From: Vandiemenella viatica
Lineage: Eukaryota; Arthropoda; Insecta; Orthoptera; Morabidae
Reading direction: 5' to 3'
Assembly (NCBI GenBank): GCA_031002005.1
Contig: CM061921.1
Location: forward strand, 128,184,597 to 128,248,596
Length of the DNA stretch: 64,000 nucleotides
Shown: positions 1 to 12,103 of the stretch, one piece after another
Position numbering within the stretch: position 1 is the first letter of the stretch
Layout: every line of letters begins with the position of its first letter
The notes under the pieces: model-generated
What the model was told of the DNA's origin: nothing
Databases searched by the model: none
Seen by the model: the letters and a program-made list of their open reading frames with translations, nothing else
Made by a program: the position numbers and the translations under genes

Positions 1-275
1 GAGGACAGAAAGAATACATAAAAGTACGGCATTCTATTTCTCGAATCTTATCCCTCCGGTCATTGCGACCCAAATAGGATGGCGGAAGAAGTATCTCACT
101 GCACTCGTAGGTCATAGAATTTCGCAATTTCTCCAATAAACCCAAACGCCAACGATGTCGTCTGTCTTCCAAACGATCCAAGCCCAATCTATGTATCAAT
201 TCTGTGACGCTTTCATAAGGGCTGTAACAACCAGTCACGAATCGAGCGGCTGTCCTCTGTAACTTCTCCGTATAC
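1..275 (-). mobile_element. CR1-like non-LTR retrotransposon, 3' end of RT ORF
   Basis: Read on the minus strand this translates to the C-terminal part of a non-LTR reverse transcriptase: an AARFVTGCYSPYESVTELI stretch followed by a CSEILLPPSYLGRND block. The same blocks occur near 5510-5696 in the plus-strand element of this window (RFVTACYSPYESVTELI, CSEILLPPTYLNRNE), so both are copies of one CR1-like family. Only the segment after the RT thumb is present; the left side is cut by the window edge and the right side gives way to unrelated sequence near 275. No intact ORF. Family assignment is from general knowledge of CR1/Jockey-group C-termini; the clade could be a relative such as Daphne or Crack. 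Confidence 0.75.
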
Positions 276-424
276 CCCAGTGGACAATAAAAGGGGAAAA
301 TGATCCACCGTGGTACACACATGAATTTAAAAATTACTTAAAAAACAAAGGAGGATATACGCACGCTCAAGGAGGAAGGGGTGCCGTAGTAATTTAGAAA
401 CCTTAGCTGAGTTAAGAGGACGTG

Positions 425-3400
425 TTAAGACTGTGACGCTTTTCGTTCCCCCTTTCTGATCTGCGGATATTTTAATTCACATCATTGTGCGTGGAGTAAC
501 GAAATTTCAGATGCTGATGGTCGCTCATTGTTGAATTCTATAGAAGATAACTCTCTTATAATACTAAATTATGGCTCCCCTACGATGATCCCAGCTCCTT
601 GGAGACGTCCATCTGCAGTGGACGTATCTATAGCGTTGCCCAATTTCCACAAAATAGATAATTGGGAGATTAAAAGGTATTCACTGGGTTCAGACCATTT
701 CCCAGTACACATAAGTGTTGGTATTAAAACAAGATTGCCAAAAAGATACTATTCTAATAGTCAATGGAAAATCCAGGAAGCCTCGTTGTCAACTTACGGC
801 TCTGTTATTTTAGAGGAACTAGACAAGCTGGACCCTAATTTGAGTGTAAGGGAAAGATATGATGCTCTGATCTCAGCAATAAAAAAAAGCTGCTGTCAAG
901 TCAATCCCTCGCCTTAAAACAGCTATTTTCTGTAGAAAACCTAAAGTCTTTTGGTGCAATACAGCTTGTTCGAAAGTGATGGCGAAATGAATAGATATCG
1001 GAAAGAACAGACTCTTGAACTATTCCTGGAGTTTAAACGTGAGGACGCTCGGACAAAAAAGTTCTGAAAGCATCGAAATAAGGAGGAATGGGTAAAATAT
1101 TGCAACAGCCTGAATAAAGACTCCAGTCTTTCCGATGTTTGAAAGAAAGTCAGGTCTTTAAAAGAATTAAATATAGTTGAACCCTTCAACACTGATCCAG
1201 TATGGCTGGAAGATTTCGTTGACAGAATAGCACCATCCTCTTGTTTGACGCTCCTTTGAAACGTCCTGAAGCTGAAGATTACTCACACCCTGTCATGACA
1301 CCCTTCACCATCCTGGAATTAAAAAACGTACTCGAAATAACAAAGAATATACAACATCCATTATGCAATGCTAGAAAATCTCCCTTCAAAAGCACTGGAT
1401 TTACTTCTTTGCATTTTTAACGAAATATGGACAAGGAATTGCTTAATGGAAGAATGGACAACCTAGTTAATACTCCCAGTTTTAAAATCTGGTAAAAATC
1501 CTTTACACCATTCTTCATATAGACCAGTTGCTCTATCGTTGTGTGTGGGGAAGACCCTCGAGAAACTTGTTAAGAATCATCTCGAATAGTGATGCCTCAA
1601 TCTCAATTTGGTTTTCGTAAAGGGAGAGGAACAATGGATAGTATAAGTATATTAATAAAGGACATCTTTACCTCTTTCAAAAGGAGATACTTTACAGTCT
1701 CCTTGTTTTTAGATATCCCCTCAGCTTATGACAATGTACAAATTCCTATTCTATTTAAAAAATTAAGCAGACTGGGAGGTCTTTATATATGGAATAAGCA
1801 AATTCCTGTTGGAAAGAACTGACTTTGTGGTGTATGGGAATCAAATTATTGGACCAAAAACACTCACTGCAGAATTACCCCAAGGTGACATACTCAGCCC
1901 GCTACTATATATACTCTATACATGGGATCTGGAAAGACTAATAAGTCCTAACACCCGAATCCTTCAGTATGCAGACGACATCTGCATATACTCTTTGGCG
2001 GTCTCATTGGAGATGGCTTTAAATAACCTATCCGCAACCATGACAGAAATAGAGAAATGACTGAAATCAAATGTACTTCAAATTTCAACACTGAAATCTT
2101 CCGTCGTTATCTTCACCAGAAAACGGATAGAACTCAATGAGGTCAAAATAGTCAGGCTGAGAAACTACTCCTTTTCAGTAAAATCTAATGTAAGATTCCT
2201 GGGATTATTGATGGATACCAAATTCAGTTGGATACCACACATTAATCAAATAATCAACTCTTGTAACCAAGCTTAGAATATTATTCGATCTTTGACACGC
2301 GTTTGGTGGGGTGCAAATCCCAGTATACTTTTGATGATCCTCAGAGCGTTAATTAGATTCAAAATAGACTGTGGATGCATTCTATACAGCAGTGCAAGCT
2401 CCGGAATCCTCTCCAGGTTAGACAAGCTACAATATAGTTGTACTCGCACTTGTCTTGGGGCCATGAGATCTACTCCCACCAATGCCCTGTTGGTGGAAGC
2501 CCGGGAGATGCCTCTTCATATTAGAAGACAGTGGCTGTCGGAAAAATTCATTGTTGAGAAGCTAGCATACCGGAACCACCAAACTATCTTTTAAATGTAA
2601 AGAGTTGAGTAACTTGTGGAATAATAGAGGAAGACTGCGACTCCCAGAGGCCTATTATAGCTACACTGAGTTCGTAGAACAAACGGACAGAATAATGCCA
2701 ATAAAGCAATTTCCACTATACGAATACCATTCCATCTTTAGTATGATTCAACTTCCGGTATTTTATATGACTCTTGAGGATAAGCAATACCCAAACCTCA
2801 ATCTGTTAGCAAAAAACTGGAGTAGCACCGTGCATATCTATACGGATGGATCTAAAACTGGAGACGTAGGATGTGCCTTTTTCTGCCCCTGTACCAGGTA
2901 TCAGGGAATGTATAAAATATCATCAACTACATCTATATACACCGCAGAAGCAATAGCTATTTTAGAGGTAGTCAAGTATTGCTCAACACTAGCAGAGACG
3001 AAGTTCCTAATCATCTCAGACTCTAAGAGTGTATTGAACTCTATTCAAACCAAATATTGGGGCGAGATAACTAACCAGATTATAGTAAACATAGTACAAA
3101 AGGTAGTAGAAACCTCAAGAAGAAACAGGCCAATCAGTTTCCTCTGGATGAAGGCGCATGCCGGGGTGGTCTATAACGAAAAAGTAGACGAGTTGGCAAA
3201 GAAAGCAGCTAGAACAGGCGTCACCCTCAAAACACGGTTACCGTACACGGACTATCTATCACAAATAAAAATCAAGGTATTGAACAAATGGCAGAGTGAA
3301 TGGGACGTCAGTAAAAAAAACAAAGGGACAATATTATGGCAACATCCAGCCCCGAATTCCTACCCGCCCTGGTTTTCCAGTTCTTCGGAACCTAGAGTGG

Positions 3401-4078
3401 TTATCACCACTATAATTAGAATACGTTTTAATCAAGATGTATTCGCACAGCACCTACATCGTCTAACCATCATAAATTCAGATATTTGTGAATATTGCAA
3501 CTCCGAAGTAGGTGATATAAACCATATATTTTTCGCTTGTTCAAGATATAAAGCTCACAGACCCAAATTCCTTAGAGATCTAAACAACTGCGGAATACCT
3601 TTTCCAACAAGTATCTCTTGTCTGCTGCACGGCAACAATGTGGTTGTATATAAATTGCTAGCGTAATTTATAATAACAACTAATATTAAGATTTAGGTAA
3701 ATAATTCCTTTTTTAATGTTTTAATTTTTGTATGTGTATATAAATAATCAGTTTTATTAAGAAACTAATGTTAATGTGAGGGTAAAAATCTCCTTTATAT
3801 TTTAGTTATGCTGTAATTATTGTTTGTGCACGAAGAGCCTTGCAACCCCTAATGTTGGTACAGAGTACTCTAATTACTTGTCATTCTTATTCCTGATTTT
3901 ATAAACATGTATGTATTTAATTCAGAAATACTCCAGATGATGTAAAATTCTTGATTTATGTATAATTATCGTGTAAAATGACTTCTTTACCTGTACAATG
4001 CCAATTATCTGTATAAATAGATAATGGCTGTATTGTGCCATTTGGCGCTTCAAGCCAAATAAAATTAAAAAAAAAAAA
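425..4078 (+). mobile_element. I-clade non-LTR retrotransposon, 5'-truncated
   Basis: Domains follow in order on the plus strand: the C-terminal half of an APE-type endonuclease (GYFNSHHCAW near 467, then SDHFPV near 690), reverse transcriptase, RNase H and a CX2C zinc-knuckle-like tail, followed by a 3' UTR and a run of 12 A's ending at 4078. RT pieces show FGFRKGRG near 1608, PQGDILSPLLY near 1879 and the catalytic YADD near 1968. RT plus RNase H in one ORF is typical of the I, R1 and LOA groups. Frameshifts and stops between 900 and 2600 make the RT dead. The 5' end with ORF1 is missing, the usual outcome of incomplete target-primed reverse transcription. Confidence 0.85.
2605..3666 (+). 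CDS. RNase H domain ORF of the I-like element
   Basis: A 353-codon open frame forming the 3' part of the element's polyprotein. The RNase H fold spans roughly residues 75-205 and its acidic catalytic set looks complete: D in IYTDGSKTG, E in YTAEAIAI, D in LIISDSKSV, and D in EKVDELAKKAA, with the usual histidine in WMKAHAGV. A Cys-rich CEYCNSEVGDINHIFFAC motif near residues 294-311 matches the terminal zinc-binding segment seen in I/R1-type proteins. RNase H would degrade the RNA strand of the RNA-DNA hybrid during retrotransposition. The first ATG is internal to the original polyprotein, so this is a surviving domain, not an independent gene; the upstream RT is frameshifted. Confidence 0.8.
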   Translation: MSNLWNNRGRLRLPEAYYSYTEFVEQTDRIMPIKQFPLYEYHSIFSMIQLPVFYMTLEDKQYPNLNLLAKNWSSTVHIYTDGSKTGDVGCAFFCPCTRYQGMYKISSTTSIYTAEAIAILEVVKYCSTLAETKFLIISDSKSVLNSIQTKYWGEITNQIIVNIVQKVVETSRRNRPISFLWMKAHAGVVYNEKVDELAKKAARTGVTLKTRLPYTDYLSQIKIKVLNKWQSEWDVSKKNKGTILWQHPAPNSYPPWFSSSSEPRVVITTIIRIRFNQDVFAQHLHRLTIINSDICEYCNSEVGDINHIFFACSRYKAHRPKFLRDLNNCGIPFPTSISCLLHGNNVVVYKLLA

Positions 4079-4083
4079 GAATT

Positions 4084-5860
4084 TGATGAGTGAGGTCCTC
4101 AGCGAATTTCTTCCAACTATCTCTCTAAGAATCTCACAGAAATCCCAAAGAAATTTTGGTCGTATGTTCGAAAAGTCAGTTGTACCAACAACAATATTCC
4201 ATCACAAATTCGTGAAGGTTCCGAGGTCAATGAAAGACGCGATAAAGCTAACGTACAAAATACTGTACTCAAATATTCATTTACTGATGAAAATAAGTAT
4301 AGCATTCCCGATTTCCCACGTCGTGTCAAGTTGGTGATGGAATCATTACGAATGGATACTGCAGGTATCATTAAGCAATTAGAGATCCTGAAGTGGTGGA
4401 AAGCACCGGGCCCGGATGTAATTCCAGTAAGGGTATTTTCAGAGTACGTGGTGGAAATCGGACCATTTCTGTCTGATATATTCAGTAAATCCTTAGAAGA
4501 GCGAAAAGTACCTTCCGACTGGAAAATCGCACAAGTAACTCCGATTTTCAAGAAAGGTAATCGAAGTGATCCTAGAAACTAACGACCCATGTCTATAACA
4601 TCTGTTTGTAGTAGATTTATGGAGCATTTAATTGCTTGAAAATTATGAATTTTCTAGATGAAAGTAATTTGCTTACAACAAATCAACACGGATTTCGGAA
4701 GAAAGGATCATGTGAAACACAGCTGGGCCTATTTACATACGACTTAATGAAAGTTATTGATGCAGGTTCACAAGTAAATGCAATTTTTTAAACTTTTAGA
4801 AAGCCTTTGACACTGTGCCACACAACCGCCTTTTAGCGAAGCTTTGAGCGTACGGTATATCAGATCAGCTTTGTGAATGGATAAAGGATTTTCAAACTGG
4901 TCGGTCGTAGTATGTCGTCATTGAAGGAGAATGTTCTTCTAATCCAGATGTTACATCGGTTGTACCTCAAGGAAGCGTAATAGGACCACTTCCTTTCTTA
5001 ATTTTTATAAACAATCTCGGAGATAGATTGAAAAGCGTTTTTAGATTGCTTGCTGATGATGCGGTTATTTATAGGGAAGTAAGGAATTCGGCCGATTGCG
5101 TAGAAATTCAGCGCGATCTGGATGTTAATTTGGCATGGTGCGCTGAATGGCAACTTAGCCAAAAATTGTAAAAAGTGCAAGACTTAACTAACAAAAAGAA
5201 TCCACTTGTTCAGAAATAAGAGGTAAACAGTTCATTTATTGATATGGTCAATTCTGTGAAATATTTGGGAGTAACAGTACAAAGTAACGTGAAATGGGAC
5301 TTACACATAAATTCGTTAGTAGGTAGAGCTAATTCTAGACCGCGATTGCTAGGTCGAATATTGATAAATTGTAATGAACAAACAAAGGAGATAGCGTACC
5401 AATCTCTTGTGCGTCCACATTTGGACTACTGTTGTGCCATTTGGGATCCGCTTCGTAAGGGGTTGATTGACAGTATAGATAAAGTACAGAGAAGAGCCTC
5501 TCGATTCGTGACCGCTTGCTACAGTCCTTACGAAAGCGTCACAGAACTGATTAGTAGACTGGGCTGGGAGTCTCTGGTAGATAGACGACGCACGTTTTGT
5601 TTAAACTTGTTGGTAAACATGTGTACTCCTACTTTCACTTGCGATTGTAGTGAAATACTTCTTCCACCAACCTATTTGAATCGGAATGAAAGGTAACATA
5701 AGATTAGAGAAATAAGGTGCCGCACTGATTCTTATATGAATTCTTTTTTCCCTCCTACCATTCGAGATTGGAATGCAAAACAATGGGATTAGCTTTGGAG
5801 CTGAGCACCCTCTGCCACCCACAATTTTGTAAATTGCAGAGTATATATGTATATGTAGAT
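4084..5860 (+). mobile_element. CR1-like non-LTR retrotransposon (RT and 3' end)
   Basis: Broken plus-strand reading frames spell a CR1/Jockey-group reverse transcriptase: WWKAPGPDVIPV near 4395, DWKIAQVTPIFKKGN near 4520, HGFRKKGSCETQ near 4687, PQGSVIGPL near 4966, LADDAVIY near 5051 (the catalytic ADD), KYLGVTVQSNVKWD near 5258, then HLDYCCAIWDPL and a CSEILLPPTYL block ending at 5696. The C-terminus continues out of frame as NSFFPPTIRDWNA. The 3' UTR ends at 5860 with a GCAGAGTATATATGTATATG tail that abuts RTE sequence with no gap. Several stops and frameshifts; endonuclease absent. The same 3' tail recurs in degraded form at 32095-32246. Confidence 0.85.
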
Positions 5861-7250
5861 TGCTCACTTCCTGATTTGTCCTAAGCATTTTAGTGCCTTC
5901 TCCTCTGATCTATCAGCTCCAAAATTTCTTCAGTTATCCAAGATTTTGGGCAACTTTTTCCATAAAGCCTAATATTTCTTTACCAGCTTTCATTACTTCT
6001 CGCATTAATGCATTCCATTCGTCCTCGGTTGAGCTCCTTTCAGAGTTAATTCTTAGACCGAAGTTTACCATTTCTGCAAACATTTTTCTCGTGATGGATT
6101 GTTTGAGTTTATTCACTTCCAGACTGTTCTGCAATTATTGCTTCCTTATTCGCTTGAATATCAGCCTGTACGAGTTTTTTATTACTATAAAATTATGGTC
6201 AGAGTCTATGTCTGCTCCTGGGTACGCTTTACAGTCTAGAACTTGATTCCTAAATCTCCGTTTAACCATGATATAATATAGCTGATATCTGCTTGTATTC
6301 CCTGGACGTTTCCAGGTTTATATCCTTCTTGCATGGTTCTTAAACAATGTGTTTGCCACAACTAGCTTATATCTTTCACAAAATTCTATCAACATGCATC
6401 CTCGCTCATTTCTTTGTCCTAGACCTAAACTTCCTTCAGTATTCCCCTCTTTTCCTTCTGCCATTATCACATTCCAATCACCCGTGATTATTAGATTTTC
6501 CTCCCCCTTCACATATTGGATTAATTCTTCAATTTCGCCGTGTATTTTCTCTATTTCTTCCTGTGTCGTTGGCATATACACTTGTACTAACGTGGTTGGG
6601 GCGGGCTTAGTTTCTAACCTCATCAAAATAATCCTGTAACTAAACTGTTCACAATAACTTACCCGTTTGCCTACTGTCTTATTCATTACATATCCTACAC
6701 CAATAACTCCATTTACAGCTTGTGTGCTAATTATCCTGGGTTCCCCAGACCAGAAATCCAGTGCGTCCTTCCATTTAATCTCACTAATCCCAACAACATC
6801 TAACTGAAGTAGTTCCATCTCCCTTTTTAAGTTTTCTAACCTACCTACCCTATTCATACTTCTATCATTCCACGCTCCGACTCATAGAATGTTTCTATCC
6901 ATTCTGATGACTCTTTCCTGATTATTCCCTACCCGGAAATCCGATTGGTGGACTATTTTAGCTCCGGATTATTTAACCAGGAAGAAGCCATCATGATATA
7001 TGCAATTTGAGAAGATTACATGTCCTCGAGATACACTTTGGGTCTTTAATTCAGTGGTTTCCCGTTGCCTTCTGCATCCCTATGCCGTTGATCATTTCTG
7101 ATTCATCCGCCTTTAGGGGCTGTTTCCAAACCCAATGGCAATAGGATGCTCTGAACCGCTCCGCGCTATTCCGCCGTCCTCCGGAGGCCGTTGGCAAGCA
7201 GTGGGTGACTCCTTATACCGGGAATCTTTCAGTCGCCAGACCCTCGTCCT
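5861..7250 (-). mobile_element. RTE-family retrotransposon copy a, 5' half only
   Basis: The minus strand carries the 5' UTR and APE endonuclease of the same RTE family seen complete at 58960-62150. A 179-codon frame (6857-6318) holds LDVVGISEIKWKD and TGDWNVIMAEGKE, the latter matching the conserved Asp-Asn pair of APE endonucleases. The 5' UTR near 7020-7140 has the same untranslated block with ATG-rich spacing as at 61950-62090. The copy stops at 5860/5861 in the linker before the RT domain, where the CR1-like 3' tail begins, and its 3' half is not seen on the other side. Either the CR1-like copy inserted here or a rearrangement removed the rest. Confidence 0.85.
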
Positions 7251-7556
7251 TGCAAACAGGGTGCACAACGTGAAGGATAGGTTGAAATTTGGAAAAGGCT
7301 TATACAGTCTCTCCCAAACCCTTACACCGCATATAAAGAGATTAAATGGCAAACTATCTCCTACAATATTTTATCAGAAAAAGTATAGATTTAAGCGATG
7401 ACGATATTGCATAGATATCATTTTTATCTAGAAGAACTGTAACGACGCTGTGAAAATTATGTGTATTTATAAGTTGGTAGCAGTATGCGATCGTAGAGCC
7501 ACAAGTCTTCGCCCTTTTTTAAAATGATTTGTTTTTGTAACATTGTTTTTATACAA

Positions 7557-8935
7557 TAGGGTCGATATATTGATACTTTTTCTTCGATATATCGAATCCG
7601 ATACTGATACTTTTAAAAATATCGATATATCGAAAATCCAATATTTTTTAAAATACCAACAGCCCTAAAAAAAATTGAACACATCTGTTAGGATTATTAA
7701 TTAAATTTAGGCCGAAAATCGACATCAGGTTTTATCAACAAATAAAAGAAATGAACATCTATCCTTTGTTAAATCAACATCAATCAAAATAAATCTTAAT
7801 CAACTACTTTTTGAATATTTATCACTAGATTTTGCCATTTTCACAAATTTTTCTGCCTAACTGCTATTGCAAAACTGATAAAATTTCTCAGCAAGAGTCT
7901 TCAAAATTGATTGAGCTTGCAGTTCAGCCTTGATCAAATCCATGAACATTCTGTTTCGCTCTATAGTCCATAAACTATTCAACGGGTTGAAATTTGTCTC
8001 ACAAAACGCATTGCTTGTTGGAATTGACAAAACAAAACCAACTATTTTCTTTAAATTTACAAAATCATTAAAAATGGCTGTTATAAAGACATTGTCCCAG
8101 ATTTTATCGTTTGGAAAGTCTTTTGGAAGGACCTCAAAAACACGTTTCAGACATGTGAACTATGTATAAAGGGAATTAATGTTAACTGCTTTTCGAATTT
8201 TCAAAATCCAAGAAAATTCAAAGAGTATTTTCCTGTCAGTTTCAATTCCTCTGATTTAAGGGATAAAAGCTCAGACTTTTCGAACATTCCATTCTACCGC
8301 TGCGAGCATGGGATACTTGGCTTGGCCCCTTGGCCACCGTGGTGAACTGAGTTTGAGAAAAGAAACTAATATACGGGAATTCCGAGACAGCAAAGCATAA
8401 TTGCTGGACACGAGACCAGACACAAAATTCCGGGACATTCCGGGATTTCTCGGCCATCAATCAACCCTACCCATACCTGGTACATTACGATTAGTTTCTT
8501 AAAGCTAATACTTTTGCATTGACTGAAGACAAATTTTAAAAAACTTTCAAAATATCCAGACAAGAATTCGAATGAATATTGAATGAGTTATTTTGCCATC
8601 TTTTTTACTTCTCCTTGTGCTCGGATCATTATTAATCAGAAGCACTAACTGAGTATTTAAAATAAGGCGCAATTTGTCAGAAAAGTTTTTAAAATGTTCA
8701 TTGTTTCTTAAAATTCTATCTATGATCAAATTTATTGCATGTGCAACACAGGTAATCGTTTTTCCCCCAATAATAACTTGGAATATTCTAAGAGGAAAAT
8801 GGAAAATAACAATTTATTTTTTTAAAATATCGAATCCGATATGCAGATTTCAGTAGATATATCGTCCTAAAATATCCATATTTTTTTTTTAAACAATATC
8901 GATATATCGTTTTTTATCAACAGCCTTTAAGTGTG
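7557..8935 (-). mobile_element. hAT transposon remnant with AT-rich ends
   Basis: The minus strand holds two pieces of a hAT transposase. Near 8770-8700 it reads TCVAHAINLIIDRILRN, the CxxHxxNL block of hAT enzymes. Near 8160-7890 it reads VLSIPTSNAFCET followed by ERNRMFMDLIKAEL, the C-terminal dimerisation region. Both flanks are rich in ATCGATATATCG palindromes and end in an AACAGCC motif (7663-7671 and 8925-8933), but the two motifs are in direct rather than inverted orientation. So 7557-7671 may be a separate small hAT element sitting beside the transposase remnant. Frames are interrupted; 8290-8470 is unlike the rest and may be foreign. No target duplication identified. Confidence 0.7.
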
Positions 8936-9746
8936 CCGATCGAAAGATTACAGGAATCTGAGGGAAGAGTGGTTTTTAAAATGAAACTGCCTTGTGTTGA
9001 CTAGTGGATATAGTTTGCATGCTGTTTTGAGATAACATGACTTGCGGTCGACGGATCCTGTGACGTGCGAGACAGAATGAACATTAGCGGAACTACTCAC
9101 TTATTTTCTGCCTTTAATGCTCGAAATCTGTTTTCTGCGGTGACGAATCTATATTGTTTGGTTGCGAGCTTTTGGTTAATGTATTTGAAGTGTAATGAAA
9201 ACTTTCGTGAACTTTGATTGACTGCGCGTGTGTATTCTTGGGCCTGCAACAACTATTTTGTCCTTTAACCATGATTAATTCAATTAATCATTTAGTATAG
9301 CTGACCACACTGGTGATATCATGACACTCGCATCTATTACAGGAATTAAGAAAGCTGGATGTGAAAGAGCGGCAACTCGTGATACATAATTAACCTGACT
9401 TCATGACTGTTATAATTTCTTATTTAATTAAGTCACAATTACGTTATATAAAAAAGGAGAAGTCGATATGGTAGCATACTGAATTTTCACTAACTGTGAG
9501 AAAGTATTTGAATGTACCCAATTCAATGCCGCGATTGTTATTAATAAACTGTTTGGAATGGTAGCACTTGTGGTAAATTACATAAATGTTATCTGGCATT
9601 ATTTACGTGGAAATTGGTATCAAAACTGGCATCGGAATCCTTATTTTCTTTTGATAATTCATAAATTCAAATTCAAATCAATATTTTAGCTTTATTTGTC
9701 TTCCGATAACTGTCTCGGCTATAGATACAATCACAAGAGATTCTTT
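8936..9746. other. unassigned AT-rich sequence
   Basis: No reading frame, RNA gene or repeat boundary recognised here. Confidence 0.5.
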
Positions 9747-9754
9747 CTGCTGAA

Positions 9755-9998
9755 CAGGGCCGCATTTAAGCATAGGCTACATAGGCTGTAGCCTAGGGGC
9801 CCGCACCACAAAGGGAGGCCCGCTCCACAAAGAGGGGCCCCTCACCACCCACAACCCTCGCCTGGGCAGGTAGTAGAGCTAAAAAAATTTTTAGGTCGAA
9901 TTTCGAATATTTCGAAATTTAAGAATCCATACACTGCCGACAGGGGGCCCGCACCACATGTATAGCCTAGGGGCCCACAGAGCCTAAATGCGGCCCTG
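9755..9998. mobile_element. 244-bp non-autonomous hAT element
   Basis: The ends are inverted copies of CAGGGCCGCATTTARG, extending imperfectly into GCCTAGGGGCCC. They are flanked by a perfect 8-bp target duplication, CTGCTGAA, at 9747-9754 and 9999-10006. An 8-bp duplication with ends starting CAGGG is characteristic of hAT transposons. The interior is non-coding, so movement would have depended on a transposase supplied elsewhere. A larger relative with the same ends lies at 29447-30585. Confidence 0.9.
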
Positions 9999-10006
9999 CT
10001 GCTGAA

Positions 10007-11155
10007 TAGTTACAGGGAAACCGGAAAAACAATGTTGGAACACATGCGCGTTTCAGTCAGTCCGACGCACGTTGTGACTTGATTTCCGGAACACTTCATC
10101 AGTAGAGTCGATACCACTTTGAAGACTAACAATCAACCAACCGAAACAGGATCAGCAAACAGTATGATCTGAAGGCTGAGTTAACAGGCGCGCCCACTGT
10201 CTCTCAAACAATTATGAACGCCACCAATTTACCGCGACTTTTCAACAAAAGTCACCGTTATTCTTGGACCTAGAATGTCTGTGTGGTTGATGTGTTTGCC
10301 ATCATCTTAATCTCCCTGGAATGTCGCACCAAAGCAGAATAAAAGGATACACCAACATTTCCTGCTACGTCTATTGTTGAAAATGGCGATCTGTTTCCTT
10401 GGTTTCTTGGTAAATTCCTGCAAATGCCTGCGAACAGTCCACTCCTATGTTATCCATAATTAATTTGGGCCCCGTCTGAGTCTACAACACGTAATGTTCA
10501 TAGACTAATTTAAAGATTTCTATAAAGGAGATATAAAATTACTAAGGCAGCTCATAAAATATAATGGATTCCTAACCATGTGTAGGCGGTATAAAATGTT
10601 TATGCAAAAACACCGCAAAAGTTGCATACACTGAGACATCTTCCTGCAAACCACACGTAGTCTGTCCACTACTACATTTAATTTATACAAGGACTACCTC
10701 ACTAAGAATGTGAAAATAAAGTAATTTTCAGAATAAAAATTAACAATTCGACATGTCTGAATGTCATTTTGTTCGCTAACCGTTGAGTCGTCATCCAAGA
10801 GTAGAGCTGTAGCAAACTGTATGTATTCGTTATTGAGTAAGGAGTACATCGCCTGACTCGAAGTACCGAAACGTTACTCACAAATCCATTTCGTTACTCG
10901 CATTTGTCGTATTGATGTAGTTTGATTCCATAAACGAACAAATACGTCACATCACTCAGGAATTGCCGCGGTTCGCCCTGTGACTAAGTAAATGTAGGCG
11001 ATAATAAACATTTTAACATCGCGCGTCGCATATTTCTGGGAATTTTGAATTGAATTCGTTTCGTTATAAAGGAAAATGTGTAATACAAACATGTTTTGCG
11101 TACATTATGTTAATATAATTAATATTATTTACTGCTAAGTGTCAATATTTTTAAC
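10007..11155. other. unassigned sequence
   Basis: No coding potential recognised. Near 10815-10905 there are CGTTACTC-type motifs that are inverted relative to the GTAACGAG motifs at 11670-11895, hinting that both belong to one decayed element. Confidence 0.4.
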
Positions 11156-11165
11156 GAGGTAAGTA

Positions 11166-11389
11166 GTTTTTTTTTTTAACTGCTTTACGTCTCTTTTTAA
11201 CATCGAGGTCTTTAGAGACGGGAAAGGATGGGGGGCAAGGATGGGGGCAAGGAATGGGAAGGTATTCGGCCATGGCCTTTTTGAAGGAAGCATCCCGGCA
11301 TTTGCCTGGAGTGATTTGGGGAAACCATGGAAAACCCAAATCTGGATGCCCGGACGGGGATTCGAACCGCCGTCCTTCCGAATGCGAGG
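11166..11389 (-). mobile_element. tRNA-derived SINE, 5'-truncated
   Basis: Read on the minus strand: a pol III B box (GGTTCGAATCC), a body containing TGGTTTTCCATGGTTTCCCC, a 3' block GAGACGTAAAGCAGTT-like and an A-rich tail. It is flanked by a 10-bp target duplication GAGGTAAGTA (11156-11165, 11390-11399). The A-box end is missing inside the duplication, so it was truncated at integration. An internal near-duplicate of a G-rich AAGGATGGGGG segment is present. Confidence 0.85.
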
Positions 11390-11671
11390 GAGGTAAGTAC
11401 GAGTAATTTTGAGAACATAAAGAGTTTTGTTTAACATTAAAATTTGCACAGCATAATTTGTAAAAAGAATATTTGGATAAATAAATTGAGATTGTTATTG
11501 CTTTTTTGTTGATCATACCATAGTGAGATTTTATTAATTCCAAACATTTATGAAATGTGTTTATTCTAAAACGTTATATTCTAACTTCTATTTTATTTTA
11601 CAGAGCAAATTTTATCTAAACATACTTTGCTAAATAAACAATTTACTTAAACTTTACAAAGTACGAATGAA

Positions 11672-11889
11672 GTCATCCCGTAACCCGTTCGCGACGCGAC
11701 TCGATGCGATGCTTCTTCATACTAGTGCTCGATTGTGTTCAAAGTAACGAGTAACGAAACGACACGAAAGTAACGAAGTCGTCCCGTACGCTGAGCGACT
11801 GGATACAATGCTTCATGCTAGCGCTCGATTGTACAAAAAGTAACGAGTGAAAATTCGACAGTAACGGGTACTGACTGGTTTAGTAACGA
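11672..11889. repeat. two-copy tandem repeat, period about 106 bp
   Basis: Two diverged copies begin with GTCATCCCGTAAC (11672) and GTCGTCCCGTAC (11778), each followed by a GCTTC...CTAG..CTCGATTGT block and an AAAGTAACGAGT motif. Probably part of a decayed DNA transposon; the SINE at 11898 interrupts its right side. Confidence 0.5.
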
Positions 11890-11897
11890 ATACATAT

Positions 11898-12103
11898 GGC
11901 GAGCGTGGTGGGTGAGCGGATAACGCTCTGGTTTCGCATTCGGGAGGTCGCGGGTTCGAATCCCCATCTGGTCATTTTGGTTTTCCATGGTTTCCCCAAA
12001 CCCCTTCAAAAGGCCAAGGTCGAATTCCTTCCTGTTCCTTGTTCCCAATCTATTCCCGCCTCTAATGACGTCGACGAGGCGTAAAGCCATACGTAAAAAA
12101 AAA
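11898..12103 (+). mobile_element. tRNA-derived SINE, full length
   Basis: Starts with GCGAGCGTGGTGGGTGAGCG (A-box region), then a B box GGTTCGAATCC, the TGGTTTTCCATGGTTTCCCC body and a tail of nine A's. The short repeat ATACATA flanks it (11890-11896 and 12105-12111), a candidate target duplication. It sits inside the GTAACGAG-type repeat region. Transcription would be by RNA polymerase III from the internal boxes, with movement by a partner LINE. It is not a functional tRNA gene. Confidence 0.85.

Noticed and set aside
11930..12000. tRNA gene suggested by A- and B-box-like motifs
   Set aside because: The same motif is followed by a shared SINE body and A-rich tail in four copies, and no cloverleaf acceptor stem is apparent.
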